IMG/VR virus record: IMGVR_UViG_3300043466_001519
Span: 49,986-113,985 of that record
From: a virus
Reading direction: 5' to 3' (one strand)
DNA: 64,000 nucleotides
The notes beneath the pieces are model-generated. The model was given only the letters and a program-made list of their open reading frames with translations, searched no databases and was not told the DNA's origin. Each line of letters begins with the position of its first letter. Positions within the stretch are counted from its first letter, which is position 1. Positions 36,101 to 43,404 of this stretch are shown here, piece by piece. Position numbers and translations under genes: made by a program.

Positions 36101-38148
36101 ACTTTTTTACTAATTTAAATAAAAGAGCAGAATCAATGGGTTACATTGGTGAACACCAAGATTCATTCTTTCCGTTAATGGAAGCTACTATATTAGAAAA
36201 GTTTTATCAAACTAGTAATATAGGATTTCAAACAAAAGATTTCTTTCAAGATTTTTACAAGATAAAAGTTAATGAAGAGCAACAGTTTTCTAAACTTGAT
36301 CCTGAAACAGGAAAAGTCAAAAAGATTATTCCTAAATTTTTTACAAGAACAGATAAGGCAGTTGAACAACTTTCTACAGATCTTAATAAAGTGGGAAGTC
36401 TTTGGATTAAATCATTAGAAGAATATGAGAGTAAAAAGAACTTAGAAAGTGTATTAACTACATTACATTCTGTAGAGAAAGCCAAAGGAAGTCTTATTGT
36501 GGAAAATGGTAAAGTGGTGTTTGAAAATAGAATAGCTAAAACTAATGATTCTGAAAACAAAAATGCAGATTTATTACAAGTAATAATTGATGATGAGTTG
36601 TATGGATTAAGAGAAAATCAAAGTTCATTAGGAAACATTGCTATTTCTGCACTGTCTTCTAAATTAGGTAAAACAGAAGAAGGAGTTGAGAAATTTGAGG
36701 TGGGTACAAAGAAAGTGATTGCTACAGCAGATACATGGGTACAATCATTAGCTGTAGGACTTAAACCAGCAATTGGTATAGCTAACTGGTTTGGTAACCA
36801 ATTCTTAGCTTTTATACAAGCAGGTGGATTTTATAATTTTTGGACTGATTTTGAAAAAAATAATGTAAGAGTTTGTACAGGTCAAATGTCTACTATAGAA
36901 AGAGGACTTTTAGATCTTATACATCCTTTAAATGAAGATGTAACAGAAGAAGAAAGAAGAAGTCTTGCTTGGAAACAAGGATTTACTAAATATCTTTCTA
37001 CATGGTCTTTTACAGATGTGATGCAAATTACTAACTCTTTTCCTGAAAGAAAGTTACAATATGCTAATGCATTAAGCTTTATTGATAACTCAATTGTAAT
37101 TGATGGTGAGATTCGTAACATAAGAAAATATTTAAAAGAACAAGATAGAAAAACTAAATACAATCTATCTGTTAGTGAAAGAAAATCATTAGAATCTACA
37201 TTTGAAAATAGAGTGACTGAATTAAAAAAAGCTCCAAATGCTTTAAAGAATATAGCAAAGATAGAAAATGGAGAGGTAGTTATACCAGGTGTAAGTGATT
37301 TAAACATTGCTAAATTTAGTTTACAAGTATCAGAATATGGTAGAACATTGAATGGACAAATGAGTCTTACTAATAAAGCTGATTATAGAAGAGATACAAT
37401 GTTCAGTTCATTTATGATGTTCAAAAACTGGATACCTAAATTAGTTACTGCTAGAGGTATGGATATTAAGAAAAATGTTGAACTTGATACATGGGAATAT
37501 GGTAGAACAAGAGCATTTTTTAAAACAGTTGCGTTCTTAGGTAAGTCAAATATAACATCTATGATTGATATCATTAATGGTACTGAAAAAGGACTTAAGA
37601 TATTAGATGAGTTATTAGAAGCTAAGAAGATAGAACATTACAAAAAAACTGGACAAGAGTTAGAAATAACACAAGAAGAGTTTTATGATCTTATGAGAGA
37701 ACAATTAGTTAATCAATCAAAAGAGTTTGCTTTATTGTTTGGAACATTAGCCTTAGTACTTGCTGCAGCAGCAGCAGAACCACCAGAAGATGCAACAGAT
37801 GCTGAAAAAAATGCATATAAATGGTATAGTAAATTGATAAATAAAATTTCTGATGAGGTGTCATTTTATTACAATCCTATATCATTTGAGTCTATAACTA
37901 AAGGAAGTTTACTTCCATCTGTAGGACTCTTATCTAAAGGATTAAAAATTGTACAGCAATTATCTTTAGAAGGATATGGTATGGCTACAGATGATGAAGA
38001 AATGATGAAGAAAGCACATGCATTAAAATACGCATTCAATATTGTTCCAGGACTATCTCAATTACAAAATGAAGTACTTCCTTATTTGTATCCAGAATTA
38101 GCAAAAGAACAAGGTATACGAGTTACTGGTGAATCTAGAAGACAGTAA
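33109..38148 (+). CDS. Second giant polymerase-block protein with PD-(D/E)XK nuclease signature, 1679 aa
   Basis: It follows the polymerase with a TAATG overlap and is probably co-packaged and ejected. Visible parts: an N-terminal domain; EEIVH at 203-207, which resembles a reversed zinc-peptidase helix; a RecB-like nuclease signature with D505 (GSTVDFKA) and D527-x-K529 (DNLDWKFTT), preceded by E/Q-rich elements (WGDAGHLFQQQ); and long helical stretches from about 700 to 1250. A hydrophobic Ala-rich segment near residue 1545 (ALLFGTLALVLAAAAAE) could be a membrane segment. The C-terminus is basic. The nuclease could degrade host DNA or process incoming DNA. Family placement comes from synteny with crAss-like phages. 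Confidence 0.65.
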   Translation: MSCIITYNNQQMTQEEFVEKHIPKQGEIIEYDGVEYMVHDSNRVGSQFLNQEALSEESYNTQYEAIGTADQIPFYNLDPVGKGTVELGFDPIFNIPLTALLQDGFTKTGKTFDYEQYKNVFGQGSAEQDLMFQSEDMPASKASEETVAIMRQAAEQMGIDIQDLLDYAKSNPEIDVKNVNGLADIIKGAVAIAQGKEGVALVEEIVHITTAILEQTDPKFITELISKIDRFKIYKQVLAVYSKKKEYQLANGKPNIRKIKKEAVDKLISEVVIYQSEGSTEYPELMEEETRNMIQKLWEMILDKLRGVYRKSNIDIFQTAGTIVKSGKAGTVADIKTDGIYFQVDDSVTNKITDFWNKAKEYSKDMILHPEIKDAQGNITQKRHYTFKGEKVATTITEKIKKNKKFPERSEADKAVDDQKKDWGDAGHLFQQQDLETNFIDKTTGFAYAQPLNNRIDSKLPFDLQKKLHNFNKELIASYPPGTRFLIEEKVINLKEKGMIGSTVDFKAIYPAQKKDGSWDMKIDNLDWKFTTVDKTRYDDISRDKIKDWVPQMGQFVAIDYTYGANQNQIGKARMIPFIMNYNYRIAGDKKSGLVPESIEIGKLDSLKETNLYLLPVPILSETTGNEQVDKLINSLQSQWDKLYSKPVTFEGKDKRIADLSELSKAIRFLHLKLDFEPLVNVGKTFLNNAADVLKDFKNIKFAELNDVELNKKLEDLIAYEEGAKKYSDLDEAFLSYYPRKELNSEGQKIVNDLTNIGRATENMIKEIKDLQKQFVVEIALREKFTTEDTQLSVLDAEATISGIEKSFAEGSKLSSKLINLATNFIMVAKKVVDGKIRKQIKQFGELIVPLEQEAKAKGVKAFDMIATKSDKGLSLIKKINPEFWKKVNKAKEDKNKQFFLDNLNLDEYNALAKTAIEQRISDASKRQYASDPETNERYKEYAIEAVKNALDITSDSFNGYNDRTFGYLFNKSFKEEKNYSKEYLEMSKSKAALDVWNFFTNLNKRAESMGYIGEHQDSFFPLMEATILEKFYQTSNIGFQTKDFFQDFYKIKVNEEQQFSKLDPETGKVKKIIPKFFTRTDKAVEQLSTDLNKVGSLWIKSLEEYESKKNLESVLTTLHSVEKAKGSLIVENGKVVFENRIAKTNDSENKNADLLQVIIDDELYGLRENQSSLGNIAISALSSKLGKTEEGVEKFEVGTKKVIATADTWVQSLAVGLKPAIGIANWFGNQFLAFIQAGGFYNFWTDFEKNNVRVCTGQMSTIERGLLDLIHPLNEDVTEEERRSLAWKQGFTKYLSTWSFTDVMQITNSFPERKLQYANALSFIDNSIVIDGEIRNIRKYLKEQDRKTKYNLSVSERKSLESTFENRVTELKKAPNALKNIAKIENGEVVIPGVSDLNIAKFSLQVSEYGRTLNGQMSLTNKADYRRDTMFSSFMMFKNWIPKLVTARGMDIKKNVELDTWEYGRTRAFFKTVAFLGKSNITSMIDIINGTEKGLKILDELLEAKKIEHYKKTGQELEITQEEFYDLMREQLVNQSKEFALLFGTLALVLAAAAAEPPEDATDAEKNAYKWYSKLINKISDEVSFYYNPISFESITKGSLLPSVGLLSKGLKIVQQLSLEGYGMATDDEEMMKKAHALKYAFNIVPGLSQLQNEVLPYLYPELAKEQGIRVTGESRRQ

Positions 38149-38181
38149 CGCTATATTATAGCAAATATCTAACATACACCC

Positions 38182-38212
38182 TTTTATAATACATAATTAA
38201 TATATAAATTTG
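38182..38212 (+). promoter_or_regulatory. Weak Bacteroidetes-type promoter candidate
   Basis: TAAATTTG at 38205-38212 matches the -7 consensus, but the -33 region (TTTT at 38182-38185, spacer 19) is weak. The predicted start would fall at or next to ATG 38218, giving an almost leaderless message. Confidence 0.35.
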
Positions 38213-38217
38213 CTCAC

Positions 38218-38607
38218 ATGAGAACAGCTGCAATTTGCCCAACGTGTGCCACATATGAAAATGCTAAATGCATTATATACAATGGCTCTTATTTAACTAA
38301 TATACAAGCCAATCCTTTAGAAAGTCTTGAGTCTATATTAGCTAAAATAAATAATAACTTGGTACCAAAAACTGGTACCACTGCTCCTACTACTTCTGCT
38401 ACATATATAGGACAGCTTTATTTGAATACAACTAATTCTATATTATACTTTGCTAAGTCAGTAGGTGCTGGATCAAATGATTGGAGTATTGTATTAACAA
38501 CACCTAAAATCACTCCTCAATATTCTGATAATGCTTCTGCTATATTTGCAGGATTGAGTGTTGGTCAAATATATCGTACAGGAGATCTTTTAAAGATTGT
38601 TCACTAA
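38218..38607 (+). CDS. Small fibre-type virion protein, 129 aa
   Basis: No known enzyme motif. Residues 1-60 have two Cys near the start (CPTCATYENAKC) and a stretch, LESLESILAKINNNL, like the heads of Bacteroidetes phage fibre proteins; the same layout occurs at residues 18-50 of the protein at 88-855. Residues 60-129 look beta-rich (GTTAPTTSATYIGQLYLNTT), as in short fibre tips. It stands alone between the polymerase block and the lysis cassette, bounded by its own promoter candidate and a hairpin terminator. Confidence 0.6.
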   Translation: MRTAAICPTCATYENAKCIIYNGSYLTNIQANPLESLESILAKINNNLVPKTGTTAPTTSATYIGQLYLNTTNSILYFAKSVGAGSNDWSIVLTTPKITPQYSDNASAIFAGLSVGQIYRTGDLLKIVH

Positions 38608-38637
38608 GAACAAGCTCTACGTAAATATATTTACCTT

Positions 38638-38680
38638 ATGCTATATTATATCAGAAATATAATATTAGCATTTCTTTATA
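38638..38680 (+). terminator. Long A/T hairpin, probable terminator
   Basis: 14 bases at 38638-38651 pair with 38657-38671 (one bulged T) around a CAGAA loop and are followed by TTTCTTTATA. It ends the 38218 unit just before the lysis promoter, whose -33 element begins at its last base. Confidence 0.6.
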
Positions 38681-38702
38681 TGGAATAAACAATTTATATT
38701 TG
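38671..38702 (+). promoter_or_regulatory. Promoter of the lysis cassette
   Basis: TTTC at 38671-38674, a 20-base spacer and TATATTTG at 38695-38702 fit the Bacteroidetes consensus except for one -33 base. Transcription would begin near 38709, leaving a leader of about 90 bases before the first lysis gene, unusually long for this genome. Confidence 0.55.
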
Positions 38703-38730
38703 TTCTTTAATTATATATGTAACCAACAAA

Positions 38731-38752
38731 CCCACTCAACTTCGAGCTTGGG
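38731..38752 (+). other. Leader hairpin upstream of the lysis genes
   Basis: CCCACTC (38731-38737) can pair with GAG (38744-38746) and TGGG (38749-38752), with a 2-base bulge and a 6-base loop. It is a G+C-rich island in an A/T-rich leader, so it may be a control or processing structure. Only a short U-rich run follows, so it is not an obvious terminator. Confidence 0.35.
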
Positions 38753-38797
38753 CATTTTGCGTTTAAATAAGTAATATATATAAAAATCTTTACCAGT

Positions 38798-39115
38798 ATG
38801 GCCCAATCATTTGAACAACAAGTAGAAAAAGAATTGAAGAGCATGGATCAACGCCTATATGATCTTGAGGAAAAAATGACCTCTATAGATACAAAATTAA
38901 GTCAAGTAGTAGATGCTATCTTGGGAAATGCTTTAACTAAGACTGGCGGTTTTGTTAAAGACATTGAAGATCTAAAACTAAAAATAAAAGATTTAGAAAC
39001 TAAACTTCAGAAACAAGAGGAGTTTAAGAAGAGATTCACATGGACAATTGGTATCATTGTTGCTGTTGGAGCTACGTTGCAATATCTAGCAAACATATAT
39101 AGTAAAATCAAATAA
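38798..39115 (+). CDS. Coiled-coil protein with C-terminal membrane segment (holin-associated candidate), 105 aa
   Basis: Residues 1-80 are a heptad-rich coiled coil (MDQRLYDLEEKMTSIDTKL, IEDLKLKIKDLETKL) and residues about 83-101 a single transmembrane helix (WTIGIIVAVGATLQYLANI). The layout resembles XhlA-type holin partners. It is first in a run with a second small membrane protein, a membrane-anchored envelope protein and a peptidoglycan peptidase, so a role in lysis is likely. The next gene starts 1 base after its stop. Confidence 0.6.
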   Translation: MAQSFEQQVEKELKSMDQRLYDLEEKMTSIDTKLSQVVDAILGNALTKTGGFVKDIEDLKLKIKDLETKLQKQEEFKKRFTWTIGIIVAVGATLQYLANIYSKIK

Positions 39116-39116
39116 T

Positions 39117-39329
39117 ATGAGCAGAAATGAAAAAATAGATCTTTACTTAAAGAAATGGATAAGTAGAAAGTTAACAGTTTTTGTTGTTGCTTCTGTTGCA
39201 TTATTCTTTAGTAGAGTTGATTCAGATAACTGGACAATAGTAGCTACAATGTACATAGCTGTAGAAGGCGCTACAAACATAGCAGAACGTTTAATGAAAA
39301 CTAAATCAAATGTTACTGAACAAAATTAA
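39117..39329 (+). CDS. Holin-like small membrane protein, 70 aa
   Basis: Two hydrophobic segments, about residues 18-32 (KLTVFVVASVALFF) and 38-54 (WTIVATMYIAVEGA), separated by a short polar turn, with basic residues at both ends. Size, topology and position between the coiled-coil protein and the spanin-like gene fit a holin that opens the inner membrane for the M15 endolysin. It overlaps the next gene by 20 bases. Confidence 0.6.
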   Translation: MSRNEKIDLYLKKWISRKLTVFVVASVALFFSRVDSDNWTIVATMYIAVEGATNIAERLMKTKSNVTEQN

Positions 39330-39921
39330 ACTAAGCTATTTAGTTATAATCGTATTAGTTGTTATAATCATTTTACAAAGAAGCTGTAGTGAAAAACATG
39401 TAAACGATGTTTCTGTTAAAACAGACACCATTTGGAAACATACTCACGATACTGTATATAAAGATGTCAAGATAGTTGAAAAGATTTTTATTAAACCTGA
39501 AAACGTAAATTATTATCCAGGAGAAACAATAGACACTTGTAAGGCTAGATTTCAAAATCTTTTAAAAGAACATTTGGTAAGAACTGTTTATTCTGATACA
39601 TTGAAATTAGATAGTCTTGGTACCATAGTGGTTAGAGACACTGTTTGGATAAACAAACTTTACGGTAAAAGATCTTATACTAAAAATTATAAGATTCCTC
39701 AAGTTACAAAAACAATCACTATTACTAAACAAGAAGAACCTAAAAGACAATTGTATGTAGGTCTTAATGCTTTTGCTAATAGAAATGATATAACAGCATT
39801 CAGTCCTGGATTTATATATAAGACAAAAAAAGATCAAATATATCAAGCATCTGTTGGTGTTAGTTTTGATGGAACTGTCACTTATGGATTTGGTACGTAT
39901 TGGAAAATTAAAATCAAATAA
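39310..39921 (+). CDS. Membrane-anchored envelope protein, spanin candidate, 203 aa
   Basis: Residues 8-22 form an inner-membrane anchor, followed by Cys26 (no convincing lipobox), a long periplasmic stretch rich in charged and Val/Thr residues (VKTDTIWKHTHDTVYKDVK), and a C-terminal beta-rich part (QLYVGLNAFANRNDITAF, YGFGTYWKIKIK) with an outer-membrane-like alternation. This could span the periplasm as a one-piece spanin in the last step of lysis. The assignment rests on topology and position between holin-like and endolysin genes; no family motif is recognised. Confidence 0.5.
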   Translation: MLLNKIKLSYLVIIVLVVIIILQRSCSEKHVNDVSVKTDTIWKHTHDTVYKDVKIVEKIFIKPENVNYYPGETIDTCKARFQNLLKEHLVRTVYSDTLKLDSLGTIVVRDTVWINKLYGKRSYTKNYKIPQVTKTITITKQEEPKRQLYVGLNAFANRNDITAFSPGFIYKTKKDQIYQASVGVSFDGTVTYGFGTYWKIKIK

Positions 39922-39923
39922 TA

Positions 39924-40352
39924 ATGGTAACAAGTGCTCAGTGTTTAAAAAAGTGGGGTGACCCAACTGTTACAACCAACGAGTTAAAATATATGACTGT
40001 ATGGGATGTACCTGCTCATTTAGAGATAGGTGTGATACCAAAGAAGTTATATTGTAACAAAGAGATGATTGGTCCATTAATGCAAGCGTTCTCTAATATA
40101 ATAGATAGAGGACTTATAAATGAACTAAAGACATGGGATGGATGTTTCAATGTAAGAAAGAAAAGAGGTCTTAATTCATTATCTTTACACTCGTGGGGAA
40201 TAGCTATTGATATAAACGCAGCATGGAATGGATTAGGTAAAACACCTACAATGTCTGCTAAATTAGTAAAGTGCTTCACTGATGCAGGATTTGAATGGGG
40301 AGGCACATGGACACGTAAAGATGGAATGCATTTTCAATTAAATAGAATATAA
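39924..40352 (+). CDS. M15-family peptidoglycan peptidase (endolysin), 142 aa
   Basis: Zinc peptidase that cleaves the peptide part of peptidoglycan (D-Ala-D-Ala carboxypeptidase or L-Ala-D-Glu endopeptidase type). Zinc ligands are in family order: H89 and D96 in SLHSWGIAIDIN, and H136 in KDGMHFQ. The GFEWGGTW motif before the last His is typical of phage M15 enzymes. There is no signal peptide, so it needs the holin-like proteins upstream. The full-length domain is present. Its stop overlaps the ATG of the small gene downstream. Confidence 0.85.
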   Translation: MVTSAQCLKKWGDPTVTTNELKYMTVWDVPAHLEIGVIPKKLYCNKEMIGPLMQAFSNIIDRGLINELKTWDGCFNVRKKRGLNSLSLHSWGIAIDINAAWNGLGKTPTMSAKLVKCFTDAGFEWGGTWTRKDGMHFQLNRI

Positions 40353-40489
40353 TGGCAAAACAAACCAATACAGTAGAGAAAACATTTAAACCTAAGAAAA
40401 GTAGACCAGGTGTACATGCTAAATCTCAAACATCTTCTCTAAAAAGTTCTAAGAATTATAAGAAACTTTATAGAGGACAAGGTAGATAA
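40352..40489 (+). CDS. Small basic conserved phage protein, 45 aa
   Basis: ATG at 40352 shares a base with the endolysin stop (TAATG). The protein is rich in Lys, Ser and Arg, with a KSRPGVHAKSQTSSLKSS core and a YRGQGR end. Short proteins with this RPGVHAK...YKK.Y+GQG+ layout recur in phages of marine and freshwater bacteria; their function is unknown. It is last before a terminator. Confidence 0.65.
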   Translation: MAKQTNTVEKTFKPKKSRPGVHAKSQTSSLKSSKNYKKLYRGQGR

Positions 40490-40495
40490 TCAAAC

Positions 40496-40524
40496 TAGTT
40501 AGACTTGTTCTAACTATTTTTGTT
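40496..40524 (+). terminator. Rho-independent terminator after the lysis cassette
   Basis: TAGTTAGA (40496-40503) and TCTAACTA (40509-40516) form a perfect 8-bp stem around CTTGT, followed by TTTTTGTTATTTT. It closes the lysis unit. Confidence 0.8.
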
Positions 40525-40567
40525 ATTTTAGTTTAATAAAAAACACTTAAACATAGTGAAAAATACT

Positions 40568-40575
40568 TATTTTTG
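40568..40575 (+). promoter_or_regulatory. Possible -7 element before the fibre genes
   Basis: TATTTTTG fits TAnnTTTG, but no clear TTTG lies 19-21 bases upstream. The location, between a terminator and the fibre gene at 40599, makes a promoter here plausible. Confidence 0.3.
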
Positions 40576-40598
40576 TATAACAATAAAAAATTTAACTT

Positions 40599-41123
40599 AT
40601 GGCAATACCATCTAGACAGATAGGTTGGGGAACAGACTCTAATTTATTATGGCAAATATCAAAACAATTAGAATATTTAACAAAGGTTACTGGAACTGCA
40701 TCAGATGTAACGGTAATTAATGATGGATCACATCCAGTTCCTGTAACTGTAGAAAATACAGTTAATATTGTAGATATAAACACTACAAAACCTTTCAAAC
40801 ATATTTCATTAGCTTCAACTAATGCCACTGTAATAAATCCACAACAAGCAAAATTATATGTTGTTTCAGCTATTGGACTTACAAGTACAGTTAGATATTT
40901 GAAATTTTATGATAGTGCTGTTGCTCCAACAGTAGGAACAGATGTTCCAGTGTTTACTATTCCAGTTCCAGCAAATACTCAAGGAGCAGGTATTGTAATA
41001 CCTTTTAACATTCCTATTGATTTTAGTGATGGTTTATCATTTGCTATTACAAGTGGTAGTGCAGATAGTGATACAGGTGCTGTAGGAGCAGGAGATGTGA
41101 TTGTTAATTTAACTTACGCATAA
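40599..41123 (+). CDS. Tail fibre-type protein, 174 aa
   Basis: Residues 1-30 (IPSRQIGWGTDSNLLWQISK, then QLEYLTKVT) form a recurrent N-terminal motif of short fibre proteins in phages of Bacteroidetes, probably a helical trimerisation or attachment element. Residues 35-174 are a predicted beta-sandwich ending in a closing strand (DVIVNLTYA). It starts a fibre operon; the next gene starts 1 base after its stop. Receptor or glycan binding is inferred, not shown. Confidence 0.6.
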   Translation: MAIPSRQIGWGTDSNLLWQISKQLEYLTKVTGTASDVTVINDGSHPVPVTVENTVNIVDINTTKPFKHISLASTNATVINPQQAKLYVVSAIGLTSTVRYLKFYDSAVAPTVGTDVPVFTIPVPANTQGAGIVIPFNIPIDFSDGLSFAITSGSADSDTGAVGAGDVIVNLTYA

Positions 41124-41124
41124 T

Positions 41125-41901
41125 ATGTTAACATTATTAGGAGCAGGACAAGGACAAAATGGAGTAGCATTTGATACAGATTATCAAGCTGTATTGAATA
41201 GAGCTACTGTGCTTGGATATACATTACCTTCTGCTTCTCAAAGAATAAAACAAAATGCTTTAGTTTTATCTTTAAAAGCAGGTGATATATGGACTAAACT
41301 TGATGTACTATATATTTTTGCAAATGATGGAGGTAGCAATTTTGGAACGTTAAATTGGAAAGCACCTACATTAAACCAAGCAACTTTAATTAATTCTCCA
41401 ACTTTTACAGCTAATCAAGGATTACAAGGTAATGGAACAAGTAGTTATATTGATACCAATTTTAATGCGGTTACTCAAGGAGTTAATTATGTTCAGAATG
41501 ATGCAAGTAGATATTTATATTTATATACCGCAAGTGGAACTGGAGCTTTAGATGGTAAATCAGTCGCTTCTATTAATAATATGACAAGAGCTTCAACTGG
41601 CAATCAAAGAATTAATCAAGGCACAACTTCATTGACTGGTGGTGCGTTTGATTTTACAGCTATTCAAGGAATGAAATCAATACATCGTACAAGTTCAACA
41701 AATGTTGAATTGTTTAATGGTACAACGCAAGGAAGTAGAACAGCAAATTCTGCAAGTATGAATAGTAATAATCAATTTGTTTTACGTTCTGGTTCAGTAT
41801 ATGGTGGTCATAGAGTATCTATGTATGCAAATGGTGCTTCTTTGGTAGCTGAAAATACAGCTTTTGTAAATGCGTTTAACACTTATATAACTTCTTTATA
41901 A
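41125..41901 (+). CDS. Receptor-binding or fibre protein, lectin-like, 258 aa
   Basis: Residues 1-60 resemble a common phage fibre opening (GVAFDTDYQAVLNRATVLGY, then RIKQNALVLSLKAGDIWTKL). Residues 80-258 are beta-rich with Asn/Ser/Thr loops (LQGNGTSSYIDTNFNA), similar to concanavalin-like tail tips. It is sandwiched between a fibre gene 1 base upstream and a tiny gene 1 base downstream, so all three are probably co-translated. Codon usage is somewhat less A/T-biased than its neighbours. Confidence 0.6.
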   Translation: MLTLLGAGQGQNGVAFDTDYQAVLNRATVLGYTLPSASQRIKQNALVLSLKAGDIWTKLDVLYIFANDGGSNFGTLNWKAPTLNQATLINSPTFTANQGLQGNGTSSYIDTNFNAVTQGVNYVQNDASRYLYLYTASGTGALDGKSVASINNMTRASTGNQRINQGTTSLTGGAFDFTAIQGMKSIHRTSSTNVELFNGTTQGSRTANSASMNSNNQFVLRSGSVYGGHRVSMYANGASLVAENTAFVNAFNTYITSL

Positions 41902-41902
41902 T

Positions 41903-42106
41903 ATGTTAGTACTACACCCAAATACAGAACAATATACCGCTTTGAATGGGTATAAAAACAACGCTTCTGAATTACTATTTGTAAAAGATGGTAGCAATAG
42001 GTGGATAGTTGGTCTTGAAGTTTTAAACGATCCAAACTTTTTAGAAATTTACGACCAACTTAATGAGTTAGAAAGGATTGAATATACACCTTTCCCAGAA
42101 AACTAA
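41903..42106 (+). CDS. Small protein following the fibre gene, 67 aa
   Basis: Mixed alpha/beta protein without a motif I recognise (ASELLFVKDGSNRWIVGLEV in the middle). Its start lies 1 base after the stop of the fibre protein, which suggests a partner or assembly chaperone for the fibre. That job is inferred from position only. Confidence 0.55.
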   Translation: MLVLHPNTEQYTALNGYKNNASELLFVKDGSNRWIVGLEVLNDPNFLEIYDQLNELERIEYTPFPEN

Positions 42107-42145
42107 TAACCACATAACAATAAAATATAATAAACCAACTACATT

Positions 42146-43162
42146 ATGAAAGATTTAAAATTTGTTCAATGTTGTCCAAGTGACATCTATTACACATGGC
42201 AAGTAAACTTATGGATGGAAAGTCTAAAAGAGATAGGACATTCTGACAAAGCAATCAATCTTATATTCACTCCTAAAGGAAGAGAGAATAGAGATAAGTG
42301 GAAACAAATTGAAGAGTTGTATCCAGAAGCTGAATTTCATTTCTATGAAGATGAAGACAACTTAAATAGATTAATAGGAATATACATTCCTGTACTTAGA
42401 CCATATGTTCTTTGGAAACATTTTAAGAAACATCCAGAACTAAGTGAGAAAGCAATCTTCTATTGTGATTCTGACATTCTATTTATGAAAGACTTTAATG
42501 TAGATCAGTTTTTAGAAGATGATATAAACTATCTATCAGACACAAATAGCTACATCAACGCTAAATATTTTGATAGTAAGATACATCAAGTGTTACCAGA
42601 GAAACTAGAAGAGTATAAAGGTAGAGATGTTCTTGCAGAAATAGCAAGTGTTATTGGAATTAGTAGAGAGATAGCTGAAGCTAATAATGATCATTCAGGA
42701 GGAGCACAATATTTATTAAAGAATGTAGATGCTGATTTCTGGAGTAAGGTGATGAATGATTGTATTCTTATAAGAACCTATTTACAAAAGATAAATAGAG
42801 AATTCTTTAAAGATGAAAACTCAGGGTTTCAAAGTTGGTGTGCAGATATGTGGGCTGTCTTATGGAACATCTGGTTAAGAGATCAAGAGACAAAAGTGGT
42901 GAGAGAATTAGATTTTGCATGGGCAACAGATCCTATTGTAAAATTAGAGTCTCACACAATCTTTCATAACGCAGGAATAGTTTCTGAAACAGGAAATGGA
43001 TACCCAGCTTTCTATAAAGGTAAATACCACATGGGAACTGATCCAACAAAAGATCCATATTTAGAAACTGTATTGAATGATGAGAATTCTAAAAAGTTTT
43101 GTACGTGGTTTTATGCCACTAAGCTAAACGAAATAAAAGAAAAATATAACCTAAACTATTAA
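42146..43162 (+). CDS. GT-A type glycosyltransferase candidate, 338 aa
   Basis: Residues about 108-117 (AIFYCDSDILFM) contain the D-x-D motif that binds metal and nucleotide sugar in GT-A enzymes. SGGAQYLLKNVD (about 190-200) resembles the acceptor-loop GGxQ region of that fold, and WCADMWAVLW with a later HNAGI fit the C-terminal part. No membrane segment, so it should act in the cytoplasm. It sits directly upstream of two Thr-tract proteins, which suggests virion glycosylation; a role in DNA or cell-surface modification is also possible. Donor and acceptor cannot be read. Confidence 0.65.
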   Translation: MKDLKFVQCCPSDIYYTWQVNLWMESLKEIGHSDKAINLIFTPKGRENRDKWKQIEELYPEAEFHFYEDEDNLNRLIGIYIPVLRPYVLWKHFKKHPELSEKAIFYCDSDILFMKDFNVDQFLEDDINYLSDTNSYINAKYFDSKIHQVLPEKLEEYKGRDVLAEIASVIGISREIAEANNDHSGGAQYLLKNVDADFWSKVMNDCILIRTYLQKINREFFKDENSGFQSWCADMWAVLWNIWLRDQETKVVRELDFAWATDPIVKLESHTIFHNAGIVSETGNGYPAFYKGKYHMGTDPTKDPYLETVLNDENSKKFCTWFYATKLNEIKEKYNLNY

Positions 43163-43184
43163 CCATAAATTAAAAAAAGAAAAA

Positions 43185-43394
43185 ATGGGAAGCATTAATT
43201 CAAGACCTTTAAAGGCTTATGTTAGATTCGATGGATCTGGCAGAATAGTTGCAGGAAGCTTAATCCTTAGAAAAAATAAGCCAAAAGTAGGAAAATGGAA
43301 AGAGATTCCAGCATATGAGTGTTGTAATTATACTACTACCACTACTACCACTATAGCTCCTACAACAACAACTACTACAACTAGTATTGTTTAA
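43185..43394 (+). CDS. Short FDGSGR-domain protein ending in Thr tracts, 69 aa
   Basis: Residues 8-49 form a small domain (LKAYVRFDGSGR, GSLIL, KPKVGKWKEI, YECCNYT) followed by two Thr7 runs joined by IAP and the ending SIV. The same domain begins the next gene (43405-44937), where it is followed by a short Thr run and then a large C-terminal body. The short protein is therefore either a stand-alone accessory fibre piece or an exchangeable or truncated copy of that fibre's base. It ends 10 bases before the next ATG. Confidence 0.65.
   Translation: MGSINSRPLKAYVRFDGSGRIVAGSLILRKNKPKVGKWKEIPAYECCNYTTTTTTTIAPTTTTTTTSIV
43332..43382 (+). repeat. ACN tract coding terminal poly-Thr
   Basis: Two Thr7-coding runs separated by IAP codons at the end of the 69-aa protein. 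The sequence just before it (CATATGAGTGTTGTAATTAT and on) recurs almost unchanged before the Thr run of the next gene at 43555. Confidence 0.75.
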
Positions 43395-43404
43395 ATTTTA
43401 TAAT

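Noticed and set aside
36882-37307. Minus-strand open frame of 141 codons inside the second giant gene
   Set aside because: Same reasons: antisense shadow without promoter, start context or motif.
38150-38162. Small hairpin GCTATATTATAGC after the second giant gene
   Set aside because: Five base pairs of A/T-rich stem without a T-run; too weak for a terminator.
38608-38797. tRNA gene in the longest non-coding gap
   Set aside because: No cloverleaf or T-loop GTTCRA motif in the right spacing; the structured part is a single hairpin.
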